Shown one piece after another: positions 44,294 through 52,420 of a stretch of 64,000 bases of DNA. This stretch comes from an uncultured Alphaproteobacteria bacterium (lineage in GTDB: Bacteria; Pseudomonadota; Alphaproteobacteria; Rs-D84), in NCBI GenBank assembly GCA_944392535.1, contig CALXWY010000002.1, positions 62,001 through 126,000 of the forward strand, read 5' to 3'. Position 1 is the stretch's first letter. Each line of letters opens with the position of its first letter. A program made the position numbers and the translations under genes. Under the pieces are notes generated by a model. That model ran no database searches. It had not been told where the DNA came from and saw only the letters and a list, made by a program, of their open reading frames with translations.

Positions 44294-44647
44294 TTAACTT
44301 AATAAATCATCAAATTTATCCAGTAATGATTGCAACAAGTTTGGTTTTTTAACACTGGATTGAACCTTTTTCAGTCGTTCTGTATTTGATTTGCGCTTTT
44401 CGTCATACGGCTTTTCTGTTTCTGATTTCAGTCGTTTTAACACTGCGCCGGTCGTCATACTGCGTCCAGACACACCAGACGCACCATATTTTGCACGCTG
44501 GGTTGCCAATGTTTTTTTTACTAAATTTGTTTTTTCTTTCTCGTCAGCCGCCATATCAGACAAAATTTTTTTTCGTTCTGATTCCGCTGTTCGTTTTGAA
44601 TCTTGGTAATCCAAAACGTCTATGACATCTGATACAAGTTGTCCCAT
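44294..44647 (-). CDS. Phage internal/accessory protein
   Basis: A 117-residue basic, coiled-coil-rich protein ('ESERKKILSDMAADEKEKTN', 'LKRLKSETEKPYDEKRKSNT') between the tail protein and terminase genes. Position and composition match small podovirus internal proteins, but no family is certain. Ribosome site AAAAGGTGAG. Confidence 0.5.
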   Translation of the reverse strand: MGQLVSDVIDVLDYQDSKRTAESERKKILSDMAADEKEKTNLVKKTLATQRAKYGASGVSGRSMTTGAVLKRLKSETEKPYDEKRKSNTERLKKVQSSVKKPNLLQSLLDKFDDLLS

Positions 44648-44671
44648 AATCTCACCTTTTATTTACATTTG

Positions 44672-46387
44672 TTATACATTGTAATATCCGTACATAGATA
44701 CAGATAATACAGTTACTGGTAATTGTTCATCACTGGATATTGTCCATGGGGCATCAACAGAATTCTTTTGACATCCCAACATATTTACCGAAATATCACC
44801 ACTGTATCCATTTGCGCCATCATCAAAAATGCAATTAGGAAACTGGACACGCAATCCGTTAATAAATAATGTTTTTGTGTCCAGAACACGCGCCGCAATC
44901 TTTCTGATTTTTAATAAACTGGCGTTATGTCCAGATGCGCGAACCGGTAATCCAGATGCGGTAAATGAAAAATCATATTCCCCGGCATCGTTTAATGCCC
45001 CCGATGAAAAACGTTCCAGATAAAAATTCACACCACGCGCAACAATTACATATGTTTCAGAACCAATTGTTGCCACAGATTTGAATTGACCCTGGGTTTT
45101 ATAGCGCGCCCACCCCGAAATTCCCAATGCAGAATTTTGGTTCAATACCGCCATATCGCCATTTTCCATAACAACAAACAACTGGCGCCATTCTTCGTTA
45201 TATGACATATCTATGGGCGATTGCATCAAGTGTTTCGCCTGGGTACACAAATCATTCGCATTGTAATATTCGCCCAATTGATCCAGACTTAATTCACGAA
45301 TGTCTTTTTCGGTACTGGAAATAAATACTGTTGCCCCCTCTATTTTTTGTGGCGGCAGGTATCGTGTGGCAACACTGCCCACAGATGTGTGCTGTTTGAT
45401 ATCAACAGACGATGGGGTTAATGGCTTGCTGGATATCGCCCATTCGCCAAAATTAGTCAGAATTTGCAAGTTATCACTGCTGACCACGGTACAAATTTGT
45501 TGACGTTGTTGTGATAACAATGTTATGAAAATTGCTTCGTCATCCAGTCCGGTACCAACATCAAAATTATTATGGTGACCAACCTTGGACATCCAAACAC
45601 CACTGGGCCATGACCGTGAACCACCAAATACCAATCTGTCTTGATGAAATGTGATACTGCACGGCCATCCACGCCGGTCACTGAATGCGGATTCATACCA
45701 ATCAGATACCGGGGCCGACGGTAAACTGTATGTGCCATTGGTATATGCATAAACAACCGTTGGACTGATGTATTCCATTATGTACCATTGTTTATTCATC
45801 AACAGTAAACGTCCGCCTTCGTTTTGCGCGGTCCAAAAATTCTTGTTGGTTGTAAATGTTGCGAAATTATTGCCTTGGCTGTTTGAAGTAACTGTAATTT
45901 TTACATCCTTGGAATCATCAAATCGCATAAACGGGATGTTTATTGACATATCTGAATCGTTGCGTTCAAATTCAAAGTCGCTTAATTCAAATCCATTATC
46001 CGTTTTGCGCAGTATATACGGTGAATAATCTGGGTGAACGAATATCATCGTATCAAATCGCTGTGCATATTGTATTTTATCCAGTGCACTTAATGGCCAC
46101 GGCGATGGAAGATTAGAAACAACCGCCACACCATCAAAAACCAATAAATTTTTGTTGCCCAGTACCAGTAAATAATTTCCTGTTTCGCCAAATGAAAATG
46201 GAACTAAACGCCCAGATCCGCCCAGCGTATCCACAGACACCAATCCACGTCGGCGCGTCAACCCACCACCAAACATAATATCCATATTTTCCAACATGGA
46301 CAAACCATTCAAATTATCATGCGCAAAAAATTCTGGGGCAACTTCGCCGTCCGCAAAAGAATTTTGCGTCTTTATAAATTCAGCCAT
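44672..46387 (-). CDS. Tail tube / DNA-stabilisation protein (T7 gp12 / P22 gp10-like)
   Basis: A 571-residue beta-propeller-like virion protein. 'SFADGEVAPEFFAHDNLNGL' near the N terminus and 'MENMDIMFGGGLTRRRGL' type segment ('LENMDIMFGGGLTRRRGL') are the hallmarks of the podovirus tail tubular protein B family; 'CSITFHQDRLVFGGSRSWPSG' (in parts) follows near residue 240. It would plug and extend the portal. Confidence 0.78.
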   Translation of the reverse strand: MAEFIKTQNSFADGEVAPEFFAHDNLNGLSMLENMDIMFGGGLTRRRGLVSVDTLGGSGRLVPFSFGETGNYLLVLGNKNLLVFDGVAVVSNLPSPWPLSALDKIQYAQRFDTMIFVHPDYSPYILRKTDNGFELSDFEFERNDSDMSINIPFMRFDDSKDVKITVTSNSQGNNFATFTTNKNFWTAQNEGGRLLLMNKQWYIMEYISPTVVYAYTNGTYSLPSAPVSDWYESAFSDRRGWPCSITFHQDRLVFGGSRSWPSGVWMSKVGHHNNFDVGTGLDDEAIFITLLSQQRQQICTVVSSDNLQILTNFGEWAISSKPLTPSSVDIKQHTSVGSVATRYLPPQKIEGATVFISSTEKDIRELSLDQLGEYYNANDLCTQAKHLMQSPIDMSYNEEWRQLFVVMENGDMAVLNQNSALGISGWARYKTQGQFKSVATIGSETYVIVARGVNFYLERFSSGALNDAGEYDFSFTASGLPVRASGHNASLLKIRKIAARVLDTKTLFINGLRVQFPNCIFDDGANGYSGDISVNMLGCQKNSVDAPWTISSDEQLPVTVLSVSMYGYYNV

Positions 46388-46407
46388 ACGGTTATCCTTT
46401 GTTTTAT

Positions 46408-46926
46408 TCAGAATCGTACATTTATTAACGAAAAATCATCTATGGCATTACTGGATGTCGTTGCACTGTCAATGAATTTCGCCGATTGTAATTCCGATTC
46501 ATACAAAGCCGCCAATGTGCGAAATACAGACTGGTCGCCAATCAGTGGAATGCAAAATTCCATCGCTAATTTTGTCGCCGCCAACGATATGAAGTATGCC
46601 GGCATGGATTCAACATCAACATGAACAATGCACAATATGTTCATTTTGTCTGATGGCGATATAATTTGATTGCCAATAATTTGCCCATTGCATTTCAATA
46701 CGCGCATGCATTCAGACGGCAAGAAAAAATCACCATCGGAATCGCGCACTAAATCAAATGACTTGCATGCAAAGCGCCATGGATGAATGGACAACAGTGC
46801 GTCTATGACCGGATTAAACAAAGTTCGCGATAATTGCGCCGCCGGGGAATCTTCTTGGATTGATTGAATTGGCTTTTCCCCCAGTTTTAATAACGCCATT
46901 GAACATAAATCTATTTTTGTCGTCAT
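46408..46926 (-). CDS. Tail tubular protein A-like adaptor
   Basis: A 172-residue protein. 'IDLCSMALLKLGEKPIQSI' and 'ALLSIHPWRFACK' then 'LAATKLAMEFC' match the podovirus adaptor (T7 gp11 / P22 gp4-like) family. It joins the portal ring to the tail tube. It is followed 20 nt later by the tail tube B gene. Confidence 0.75.
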   Translation of the reverse strand: MTTKIDLCSMALLKLGEKPIQSIQEDSPAAQLSRTLFNPVIDALLSIHPWRFACKSFDLVRDSDGDFFLPSECMRVLKCNGQIIGNQIISPSDKMNILCIVHVDVESMPAYFISLAATKLAMEFCIPLIGDQSVFRTLAALYESELQSAKFIDSATTSSNAIDDFSLINVRF

Positions 46927-46938
46927 TTTTTATCCTGT

Positions 46939-46972
46939 ATGTAAAAAATGGGGCGAACAAACGCCCCAATCA
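46939..46972 (-). terminator. Terminator inside virion cluster
   Basis: TTGGGGCG-TTTGTT-CGCCCCATTTTTTACAT on the minus strand, after the 75-residue gene and before the adaptor gene. Confidence 0.65.
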
Positions 46973-46975
46973 AAA

Positions 46976-47203
46976 TTATGACAAATCACCAACTGTTACA
47001 CTGGTTGACACAGTAATTTTTTTAATACTGGTATTATCAGAACCATTAACGATTACTATATCGCCTGTATTCATCAACGTTTTTACATTGTCAAAATATC
47101 CAGATGCCACGATTGTTGCCAATGTTTCATTTGCCGAATAATGCCACAACGTAAATCCATTTGCATATGCAATTACAGATAAATTTTTATTCTGAAAAGC
47201 CAT
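46976..47203 (-). CDS. Small phage structural protein
   Basis: A 75-residue beta-rich protein ('LSVIAYANGFTLWHYSANET', 'GDIVIVNGSDNTS') directly after the capsid gene. Its counterpart in related podoviruses is often of unknown structural role. Ribosome site AAAGGAA. Confidence 0.6.
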   Translation of the reverse strand: MAFQNKNLSVIAYANGFTLWHYSANETLATIVASGYFDNVKTLMNTGDIVIVNGSDNTSIKKITVSTSVTVGDLS

Positions 47204-47239
47204 CTGTTATTCCTTTGATTTATATGATTATTATGATAA

Positions 47240-48076
47240 TTATTCCGACACAGTATCGTCGTCTTTGCACTGCAAGCGAACAATACCATCGTTATCAATC
47301 AGAACCGCGCCTTGGGACATACTGTTGCTGATAAAGTGTGCCGCGCGTTCGCCATGCCATGAAATATCTGTTTTTACTTCTTGGCCACATGCATGTCCGA
47401 TGCTGGTTGCATGATAGATAAAGCAATCACGTTCATCAGTATTCGCCAATGGTAATGCATTGTACATAACCCACGTTATGCCCAACCATTTTTTTGATGC
47501 ACCGCCAGATACCAGCGGCAAATCATTACCAACATAATCCGCCGATACAAATTCATCCAACGACAACAGTTCATTCCACTGGTGCACACCGACAACCGCA
47601 AAGCGACGACCATCATCTGGGACATCGTTTTGATTCATAACTTCTATGGCCGACAAAATTAAATCTTTGGTCAGGCCTGTTGAATAATCGCCCACAGATG
47701 TCGTAGATTGATTCATTGCATTGATAATTAATTCATCTGTTTTGCGACCCAGTGCATACGCACCCGCAGACGCGACAACACGACGTTCATCAACATTTGT
47801 TTTTAATTCATCCAATGCATCAACCCAATCGCCGGCATAATAGTCTTGTAATATACATTCCACCGGTTCATGATTCAGATTCATAACTGGCACAATACCA
47901 TGGCGCGATTTTGTGCTGGCGGTACCACGTCCAACCTTTTGAAAGGTTGTTGACGCGCCAACGACCCCAGATTTACTGCGTACCGTTGCGCGTAATTTTG
48001 TTCCCATTTGCTGGTATGCCAAATGAACATCGGCTTCAAATTGTTTTATAAAAACATTATCAACAGAAACAGACAT
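47240..48076 (-). CDS. Phage major capsid protein
   Basis: A 278-residue capsid-like protein. 'RATVRSKSGVVGASTTFQKVG', 'NHEPVECILQDYYAGDWVDALDELKTNVDERRVVAS' (in parts) and 'GRRFAVVGVHQWNELLSLDEF' resemble P22/N4-type HK97-fold major capsid proteins. Preceded by scaffold and followed by adaptor genes, as expected in a virion operon. Confidence 0.75.
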   Translation of the reverse strand: MSVSVDNVFIKQFEADVHLAYQQMGTKLRATVRSKSGVVGASTTFQKVGRGTASTKSRHGIVPVMNLNHEPVECILQDYYAGDWVDALDELKTNVDERRVVASAGAYALGRKTDELIINAMNQSTTSVGDYSTGLTKDLILSAIEVMNQNDVPDDGRRFAVVGVHQWNELLSLDEFVSADYVGNDLPLVSGGASKKWLGITWVMYNALPLANTDERDCFIYHATSIGHACGQEVKTDISWHGERAAHFISNSMSQGAVLIDNDGIVRLQCKDDDTVSE

Positions 48077-48206
48077 TTAATTTTTCCTTTGGTTAAATTG
48101 AAATACAGTGCGTAAATAAATTACGCAAAAAAAATTTTGAATTGTGGTTATGCATAAAATATGCGCCATAAAACAAAACGCACACGGGTCCGAAACGGAT
48201 TGTCCA

Positions 48207-48284
48207 AAAAAATATTCAGTCTGATGTGCACATAAAATCAGACTGAATATTTTATATAAAAATTCCCCGCAATTGCGGGGAATA
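48207..48284 (-). terminator. Tandem terminators upstream of capsid gene
   Basis: On the minus strand ATTCCCCGC-AATT..GCGGGGAAT with TTTTTATA (48255-48283), then TTCAGTCTGA-N13-TCAGACTGAA followed by TATTTTTTT (48207-48254). They separate the H1-like gene from the capsid gene. Confidence 0.7.
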
Positions 48285-48303
48285 TAAAAAGAATTAATTT
48301 ATA

Positions 48304-48648
48304 TTATTTTCTTTTTGCACATGCCTTTTTCGCCGCCGGTTTTTTGGCCGCAACTTTCTTTACAGCAACTTTTTTCGCAACCGGTTTTTTGGCCGCAACT
48401 TTCTTTACAGCGACTTTTTTCGCAACCGGTTTTTTTGCCGCAACTTTCTTTACAGCGACTTTTTTTGCAACTGGTTTTTTTGCCGCAACTTTCTTTACAG
48501 CTGGTTTCTTGGCCGCAACTTTCTTTACAGCTGGTTTCTTGGCCGCTGGCTTTTTCGCAGCAACCTTTTTCACCGCCGGTTTTTTAGCAGCAGGTTTAGC
48601 AACAGGCTTTTTCGCGGCAGGTTTTGATTTGAAAATTTTGAATGGCAT
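48304..48648 (-). CDS. Histone-H1-like Lys/Ala/Pro repeat protein
   Basis: A 114-residue protein made almost wholly of a repeat: about four copies of the 15-mer AVKKVAAKKPVAKKV, plus shorter variants. Composition is Lys, Ala, Val and Pro, like bacterial H1-like (AlgP/Hc1-type) DNA-condensing proteins. The gene DNA shows matching 45-bp tandem repeats. Strong ribosome site AGGAGAG. It lies between the scaffold and capsid genes and may condense DNA inside the head or bind host DNA. Confidence 0.85.
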   Translation of the reverse strand: MPFKIFKSKPAAKKPVAKPAAKKPAVKKVAAKKPAAKKPAVKKVAAKKPAVKKVAAKKPVAKKVAVKKVAAKKPVAKKVAVKKVAAKKPVAKKVAVKKVAAKKPAAKKACAKRK

Positions 48649-48753
48649 TCTTCTCTCCTTTTCTATTTGTTGGATAGAACAAATTTTTTTGTTCTTACTT
48701 TATATTTTATATTAATCAAAAAAAATAGTAAAGAAGAAAGTGAATTTTTTTAG

Positions 48754-49410
48754 TTACGAATACAATTTTTTAAATCCATTTTCAATTTTGCGAACGTATT
48801 CTGGATCCATATCACGCCAATATTTTGGGTCACGCATCATGCGACGCAATTCATCATCTGATAAAATTTTTTCACCACCATCATCGGTTTGTACGGTTGG
48901 TTCCATTGATTGCATCATTTGATATATGCCTTGGATTCCCTGGGGTGACGAGCACATTGCATCAAATGCATCATGCGGTAAATATTTTTCACCAAATGTA
49001 TTTATTGCACGTAATGCATCATACATTTTTTCGGTACCACCAAAAAAATTTTTTAATTCTGAAATTGCATCTGATTCATTTTTTATTTCAAATAAATCTG
49101 ATAACACAGGTGATAAAAATTCATTCGCAATATCATAAATTTTTTCAACTTGGGATGATGTTAAACCAATTTCTAAAAATTTTTCACGCAACGAATCGTC
49201 ATCAAACATTGGGCATGTTGGATATTCATTTGCATTTTCTGGCACGCCAATTGCGCGATTAAATTTTGCACGTAATTCAGAATCTGATTCAGACGTTGGT
49301 ACAGAAATCATTGTGCCAATCTTTTTTTCTAGTTCTGTATACGATTTTAATAACGCATCTGTATTTAACGTACCATCTTTATTCAGAAATTTTTCTGGAA
49401 TTTTTTCCAT
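48754..49410 (-). CDS. Capsid scaffolding protein
   Basis: A 218-residue acidic, helical protein of the podovirus scaffold type (T7 gp9-like). It begins 'MEKIPEKFLNKDGTLNTDAL', has the 'SYTELEKKIG' coiled region, 'AIGVPENANEY' and an 'MMRDPKYWRDMDPEYVRKIE' C-terminal helix. The start at 49410 has AAAGGAAAG upstream. It overlaps the holin-like gene by 32 nt. Confidence 0.75.
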   Translation of the reverse strand: MEKIPEKFLNKDGTLNTDALLKSYTELEKKIGTMISVPTSESDSELRAKFNRAIGVPENANEYPTCPMFDDDSLREKFLEIGLTSSQVEKIYDIANEFLSPVLSDLFEIKNESDAISELKNFFGGTEKMYDALRAINTFGEKYLPHDAFDAMCSSPQGIQGIYQMMQSMEPTVQTDDGGEKILSDDELRRMMRDPKYWRDMDPEYVRKIENGFKKLYS

Positions 49411-49600
49411 TTTTCTTTCCTTTGGTTTCACTGGATTTGCGCAGAAAATAAATTCCGCCAAACATAAATATTGATTGCATCATTGTGAATACATCTGTGT
49501 CGCCCACCATATACGCGCCAACCGCAGACAGTATTCCAATGCCTGATATAATATACGTCCGGTGACCTGATAAAAATCCACCACTGATAATTTTGTTCAT
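49379..49600 (-). CDS. Holin-like small membrane protein
   Basis: A 73-residue protein with two hydrophobic helices (about 17-32 and 40-52) and a basic C-terminal tail ('RKSSETKGKKNGKNSRK'). Located between the lysin and scaffold genes. The topology fits a holin, but no family motif is visible. Confidence 0.6.
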   Translation of the reverse strand: MNKIISGGFLSGHRTYIISGIGILSAVGAYMVGDTDVFTMMQSIFMFGGIYFLRKSSETKGKKNGKNSRKISE

Positions 49601-49617
49601 AAAAATTCCCCTGGCTG

Positions 49618-50028
49618 TTACAGATAAAATAAAAATCCGTCTATGTCGGCGATATATCCGCGTGCGGTTGCCCATGACGGAATCACATCAGAACGATGAA
49701 AGCATGTCGCACCATAACACATATCACCCAACGTGCCGTTCAGCATTCTGTGCACAACACGCAGACACATTTGAAATCCACAATTTATTACATCCACAGA
49801 AATTAATTTATTATCTGGTGATTCTGGACGTAACACATCAAACAAATTAACATCTGATATAACATCATATAAATCGCGTCCAGTAACACGTGCATTATTT
49901 GCAACCAATGATGCCATCATTTCAACCAATCGTAATGATTGCGCATGCGTTTGTGCATATAATATACGTGCGATTTTATATTCCAGCAATTTCGTTTCAT
50001 CTGGATTTTTTATCAATGTTAATTGCAT
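49618..50028 (-). CDS. SleB-like cell-wall hydrolase (endolysin)
   Basis: A 136-residue protein resembling the SleB/CwlJ hydrolase domain: Glu in 'RLVEMMASLVANNAR' (candidate catalytic residue), then 'NGTLGDMCYGATCFHRSDVIPSWA' (in parts) and 'IADIDGFLFY'. No signal peptide, so export would need the holin-like protein. First gene of the virion operon, following a promoter and two terminators. Confidence 0.68.
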   Translation of the reverse strand: MQLTLIKNPDETKLLEYKIARILYAQTHAQSLRLVEMMASLVANNARVTGRDLYDVISDVNLFDVLRPESPDNKLISVDVINCGFQMCLRVVHRMLNGTLGDMCYGATCFHRSDVIPSWATARGYIADIDGFLFYL

Positions 50029-50050
50029 GTTGTATATTCTCTTGCAGTTA

Positions 50051-50115
50051 TAAAAAAAAAGCGCACAACAATGTGCGCGGGCATGAAATAAAAAATCCGC
50101 CGAAAAATTTCGCGG
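50051..50115 (-). terminator. Tandem leader terminators of the phage operon
   Basis: On the minus strand TCCGC-N11-GCGGA followed by TTTTTTATTT (50089-50115), then GCGCACA-TTGT..TGTGCGC followed by nine T (50051-50079). Both lie between the 50143 promoter and the first phage gene. Confidence 0.7.
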
Positions 50116-50142
50116 ACAAATTTATTCCTGTTTATGCGTGCC

Positions 50143-50171
50143 AGTATATCATATTTTGATGTAAAAGTCAA
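50143..50171 (-). promoter_or_regulatory. Strong promoter of the phage operon
   Basis: TTGACT (50166-50171), 17-nt spacer, TATACT (50143-50148) on the minus strand, between birA and the lysin gene. Predicted start near 50136. Confidence 0.65.
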
Positions 50172-50187
50172 GAAAATATTTTTTACG

Positions 50188-50877
50188 TTACATTGTGATT
50201 TCGTCACCATATGCCAATGTATATTGCGCCCCCCGCCGCAACACCAATGCACCATTTTCATTTATTCCGATTAATTCAGCCGTATCGCCGCGATATTTCA
50301 CCGTCTTGTTTAATCCGGCGGCCAAATCCATCCACCGCGTACGTACGTCAACAAATTTTGTCCGGCGCCATTTGTCCAAATTCTGCATCAGTTTATTTAA
50401 TAAATCGGATTTTTCAATCTTGGCATATTTGTTCAATTTTGTTGTTTTGTAATTTTCAATTGTCGGGCATGTCTTGATGTTTATACCAATGCCAACAATA
50501 ACAAATCGCCCAGCATACTCAATTAATATCCCCGAAACCTTTGCGCCATCTATTAATATATCATTTGGCCATTTTATTTTTGGATTAATGCCGAACGCAA
50601 TCAGTGTTTCTGCAACAGCGACCGCAACAACATACGACAAACGCGGGTCACGTTCGTCATCAGAATTAAAAATAAAACTGGCATACAAATTGCCGTGATG
50701 TGATATCCACGTACGCTTGTACCGGCCACGTCCCGCAGATTGCGCCATTGCCATAATAACCGTGTGATCACGCGCGACACCGTCGGCCACCATATTCAAT
50801 GCATATGTTTGTGTACTGGGGATTTTATCAAAAGAAATCAGTTTATATCCGGCCAAGTTTATAAACCCCATTTTCAT
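50188..50877 (-). CDS. birA: Biotin--protein ligase BirA (catalytic domain)
   Basis: A 229-residue biotin protein ligase that attaches biotin to carboxylase carriers. 'STQTYALNMVADG', 'QSAGRGRYKRTWIS' (biotinyl-AMP loop), 'IKWPNDILIDGAKVSGILIE' and the small C-terminal SH3-like domain. There is no N-terminal DNA-binding domain, so it is not the repressor form. Its start overlaps the winged-helix gene upstream by 35 nt. Confidence 0.95.
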   Translation of the reverse strand: MKMGFINLAGYKLISFDKIPSTQTYALNMVADGVARDHTVIMAMAQSAGRGRYKRTWISHHGNLYASFIFNSDDERDPRLSYVVAVAVAETLIAFGINPKIKWPNDILIDGAKVSGILIEYAGRFVIVGIGINIKTCPTIENYKTTKLNKYAKIEKSDLLNKLMQNLDKWRRTKFVDVRTRWMDLAAGLNKTVKYRGDTAELIGINENGALVLRRGAQYTLAYGDEITM

Positions 50878-51262
50878 TTATAATGAAATCACGGCCGAAT
50901 GTTTTGCGCAATTGATAAATTGCGGTATCAACAGTATGCGTTGAAACATCTGGGGCGTACCCCAGCGCAATTCGCAAATCAACATTATTCAATCCGCCTG
51001 ATTTATACAGCGCAATTACAATCCGCGCATGCAACGGTGATAAATGCACCGGACGTTTGAACACCGCATTCAAAATACCCGTACCATCCAAGGCCGACAT
51101 AATTGCCGCATTAATATCCATTGCCGATGCCGGCAGTTTTATATCCAATGTGTCAAAGTCAACATCGGCCATATTTATATCATCAACAACAGTGGCGCCG
51201 AAATCTGACAATATGTGGCGCCATACAGAATCTGATGTATATATTTTTATTCCATGTAACAT
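50843..51262 (-). CDS. Winged-helix DNA-binding protein
   Basis: A 139-residue protein with a C-terminal winged helix of the OmpR/PhoB output type: 'LSPLHARIVIALYKSGGLNN', 'VDLRIALGYAPDVSTHTVDTAIYQLRKTFG'. The first 70 residues are divergent and lack a phosphoacceptor receiver pattern. A start at 51262 is used; the upstream 10 residues are hydrophobic. It is followed by and overlaps birA. It might be a regulator split from birA or of this locus. Confidence 0.65.
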   Translation of the reverse strand: MLHGIKIYTSDSVWRHILSDFGATVVDDINMADVDFDTLDIKLPASAMDINAAIMSALDGTGILNAVFKRPVHLSPLHARIVIALYKSGGLNNVDLRIALGYAPDVSTHTVDTAIYQLRKTFGRDFIINENGVYKLGRI

Positions 51263-51301
51263 TATATAAAGAATAATAAACACGTTTCGCATTGTCCAAT
51301 A

Positions 51302-51333
51302 AAAAAGACCGCGGTAAAATATCGCGGTCCCAT
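51302..51333 (-). terminator. Terminator of mini-HTH gene
   Basis: GACCGCG-ATATTTTAC-CGCGGTC then TTTTTTATT on the minus strand, just after the 51353 gene. Confidence 0.75.
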
Positions 51334-51352
51334 GTTGTCAAGATATGAAATA

Positions 51353-51598
51353 TTATTCGCGTTCTTTATTTTGTGGTTCTATGAATTTTGTAAAATCTTG
51401 GATACTGGCACCGGTTGATGACAGTATTTTTGAAATGCTGTTGGTTGATGGCCAACGTGGCTGGCCTTCTTTGGACCAACGCTTGCTGCGGTTAAATGTT
51501 GTTGGATCTAAACCGCTGCATTTTGCAAGCCCGGAACAAGACATTCCGTGCTCGGTAGCAAAGCGTTCAATTGCCCGCCAAACATCTTCATGGGTCAT
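51353..51598 (-). CDS. Mini-HTH protein (S24-repressor N-terminal domain type)
   Basis: An 81-residue protein that is only a helix-turn-helix domain: 'GMSCSGLAKCSGLDPTTFNRSKRWSKEGQPRWPS' type segment (longest parts: 'SGLAKCSGLDPTTFNRSKRW') then 'SISKILSSTGASI'. The domain resembles the N terminus of alphaproteobacterial S24/CI-like repressors, without the peptidase. It is paralogous to the gene at 63572. Ribosome site AAGGAGAG. Confidence 0.75.
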   Translation of the reverse strand: MTHEDVWRAIERFATEHGMSCSGLAKCSGLDPTTFNRSKRWSKEGQPRWPSTNSISKILSSTGASIQDFTKFIEPQNKERE

Positions 51599-51764
51599 GG
51601 TTCTCTCTCCTTGTTATAAAATTCGGCAAATATTGCCACCAGACTTTTATGTCTATTACTGATTTTATTCCATTCCGTCCCCATCAGCAACAAGGACAAT
51701 TTCCTAAAAAAACGCGGAAAATCGTCCCAAAAATAACACTAAAAAAATTTTTTGACAAAAATAC

Positions 51765-51793
51765 TTGACAAATAACATAAAATGTATTACATT
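51765..51793 (+). promoter_or_regulatory. Promoter of candidate ncRNA
   Basis: TTGACA (51765-51770), 17-nt spacer, TACATT (51788-51793). A second TTGACA starts 13 nt upstream (51752). Confidence 0.5.
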
Positions 51794-51799
51794 TCGATT

Positions 51800-51990
51800 C
51801 GTCAAAGGGGAAAACCCCGGCGACGGGGTGCAAACCCCATGGGGTTCAGGGATTCAGACTCCCTCCTACATTCTCTCTCCTCTGGACTCTGGGCCCCAAA
51901 CTTGATTTAGAATGCCCAATTTCTTTTTCTCCTTTCCTTCCTTTCGGGGCATTCGGAAACACCGCCGGAAAATCGGCGGCGTTTTTTTAT
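51800..51990 (+). ncRNA. Candidate structured ncRNA with CU-rich loops
   Basis: About 190 nt between the promoter and an intrinsic terminator (CACCGCCG-GAAAAT-CGGCGGCG + T7, 51960-51988), with no coding frame of known type. It starts with GGGG-AAAA-CCCC, then a long stem closed by TGGGG/CCCCA with a CTCCTACATTCTCTCTCCTC loop region, then AATGCCC/GGGGCATT enclosing an all-pyrimidine loop with several CTCC/TTCC anti-ribosome-site-like runs. It may be a small regulatory RNA. Not tmRNA, RNase P RNA or SRP RNA by motif. 6S RNA is not excluded. Confidence 0.45.
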
Positions 51991-52066
51991 CGCGGTACCT
52001 AATATTGAATTTTTATTCGTTTTGTACTATAATAACGGGGTATAAAGCACAACAAAGGGGGAAAAG

Positions 52067-52390
52067 ATGGCTGAATTTCTGGTTGCATTTTGCATGGCGT
52101 TTATATTTTTATTACTGGCGATTGCGATATTGTCTATCCCGGTTTTAATTGCAAACGCACGCGGTATAACGGGCGGCGAACGAACGGCGATTATCGTATT
52201 ATCTGTATTTGGTATCTTCTTTGGTATAACATGGTTCGTGGCGTTGATATTATCATTGGCACTGCGTGGCGATTGTTGCGTTGCAGGCGACGAACTGGAC
52301 AGATTGGAAAAATTGGCCAAGTTATATAAAGACAAGGTTATAACCAAGGACGAATATGAACGTATGAAATCAAAACTGATACGCGAATAA
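52067..52390 (+). CDS. Membrane protein with SHOCT-like C terminus
   Basis: A 107-residue protein with two membrane helices (about 5-27 and 40-63) and a C-terminal SHOCT-type domain: 'LDRLEKLAKLYKDKVITKDE' then 'YERMKSKLI'. SHOCT domains are short oligomerisation or regulatory modules of unknown detail. Ribosome site AAAGGGGGAAAAG. Confidence 0.8.
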   Translation: MAEFLVAFCMAFIFLLLAIAILSIPVLIANARGITGGERTAIIVLSVFGIFFGITWFVALILSLALRGDCCVAGDELDRLEKLAKLYKDKVITKDEYERMKSKLIRE

Positions 52391-52394
52391 GTCA

Positions 52395-52420
52395 ACGGCC
52401 CCATCAGGGGCCGTTTTTTT
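52395..52420 (+). terminator. Terminator
   Basis: ACGGCCCC-ATC-AGGGGCCGTTTTTTTT hairpin after the SHOCT gene. Confidence 0.85.

Noticed and set aside
48350-48600. CRISPR-like direct repeats
   Set aside because: The 45-bp repeats are in frame and encode Lys/Ala/Pro repeats with no unique spacers; no Cas genes nearby.
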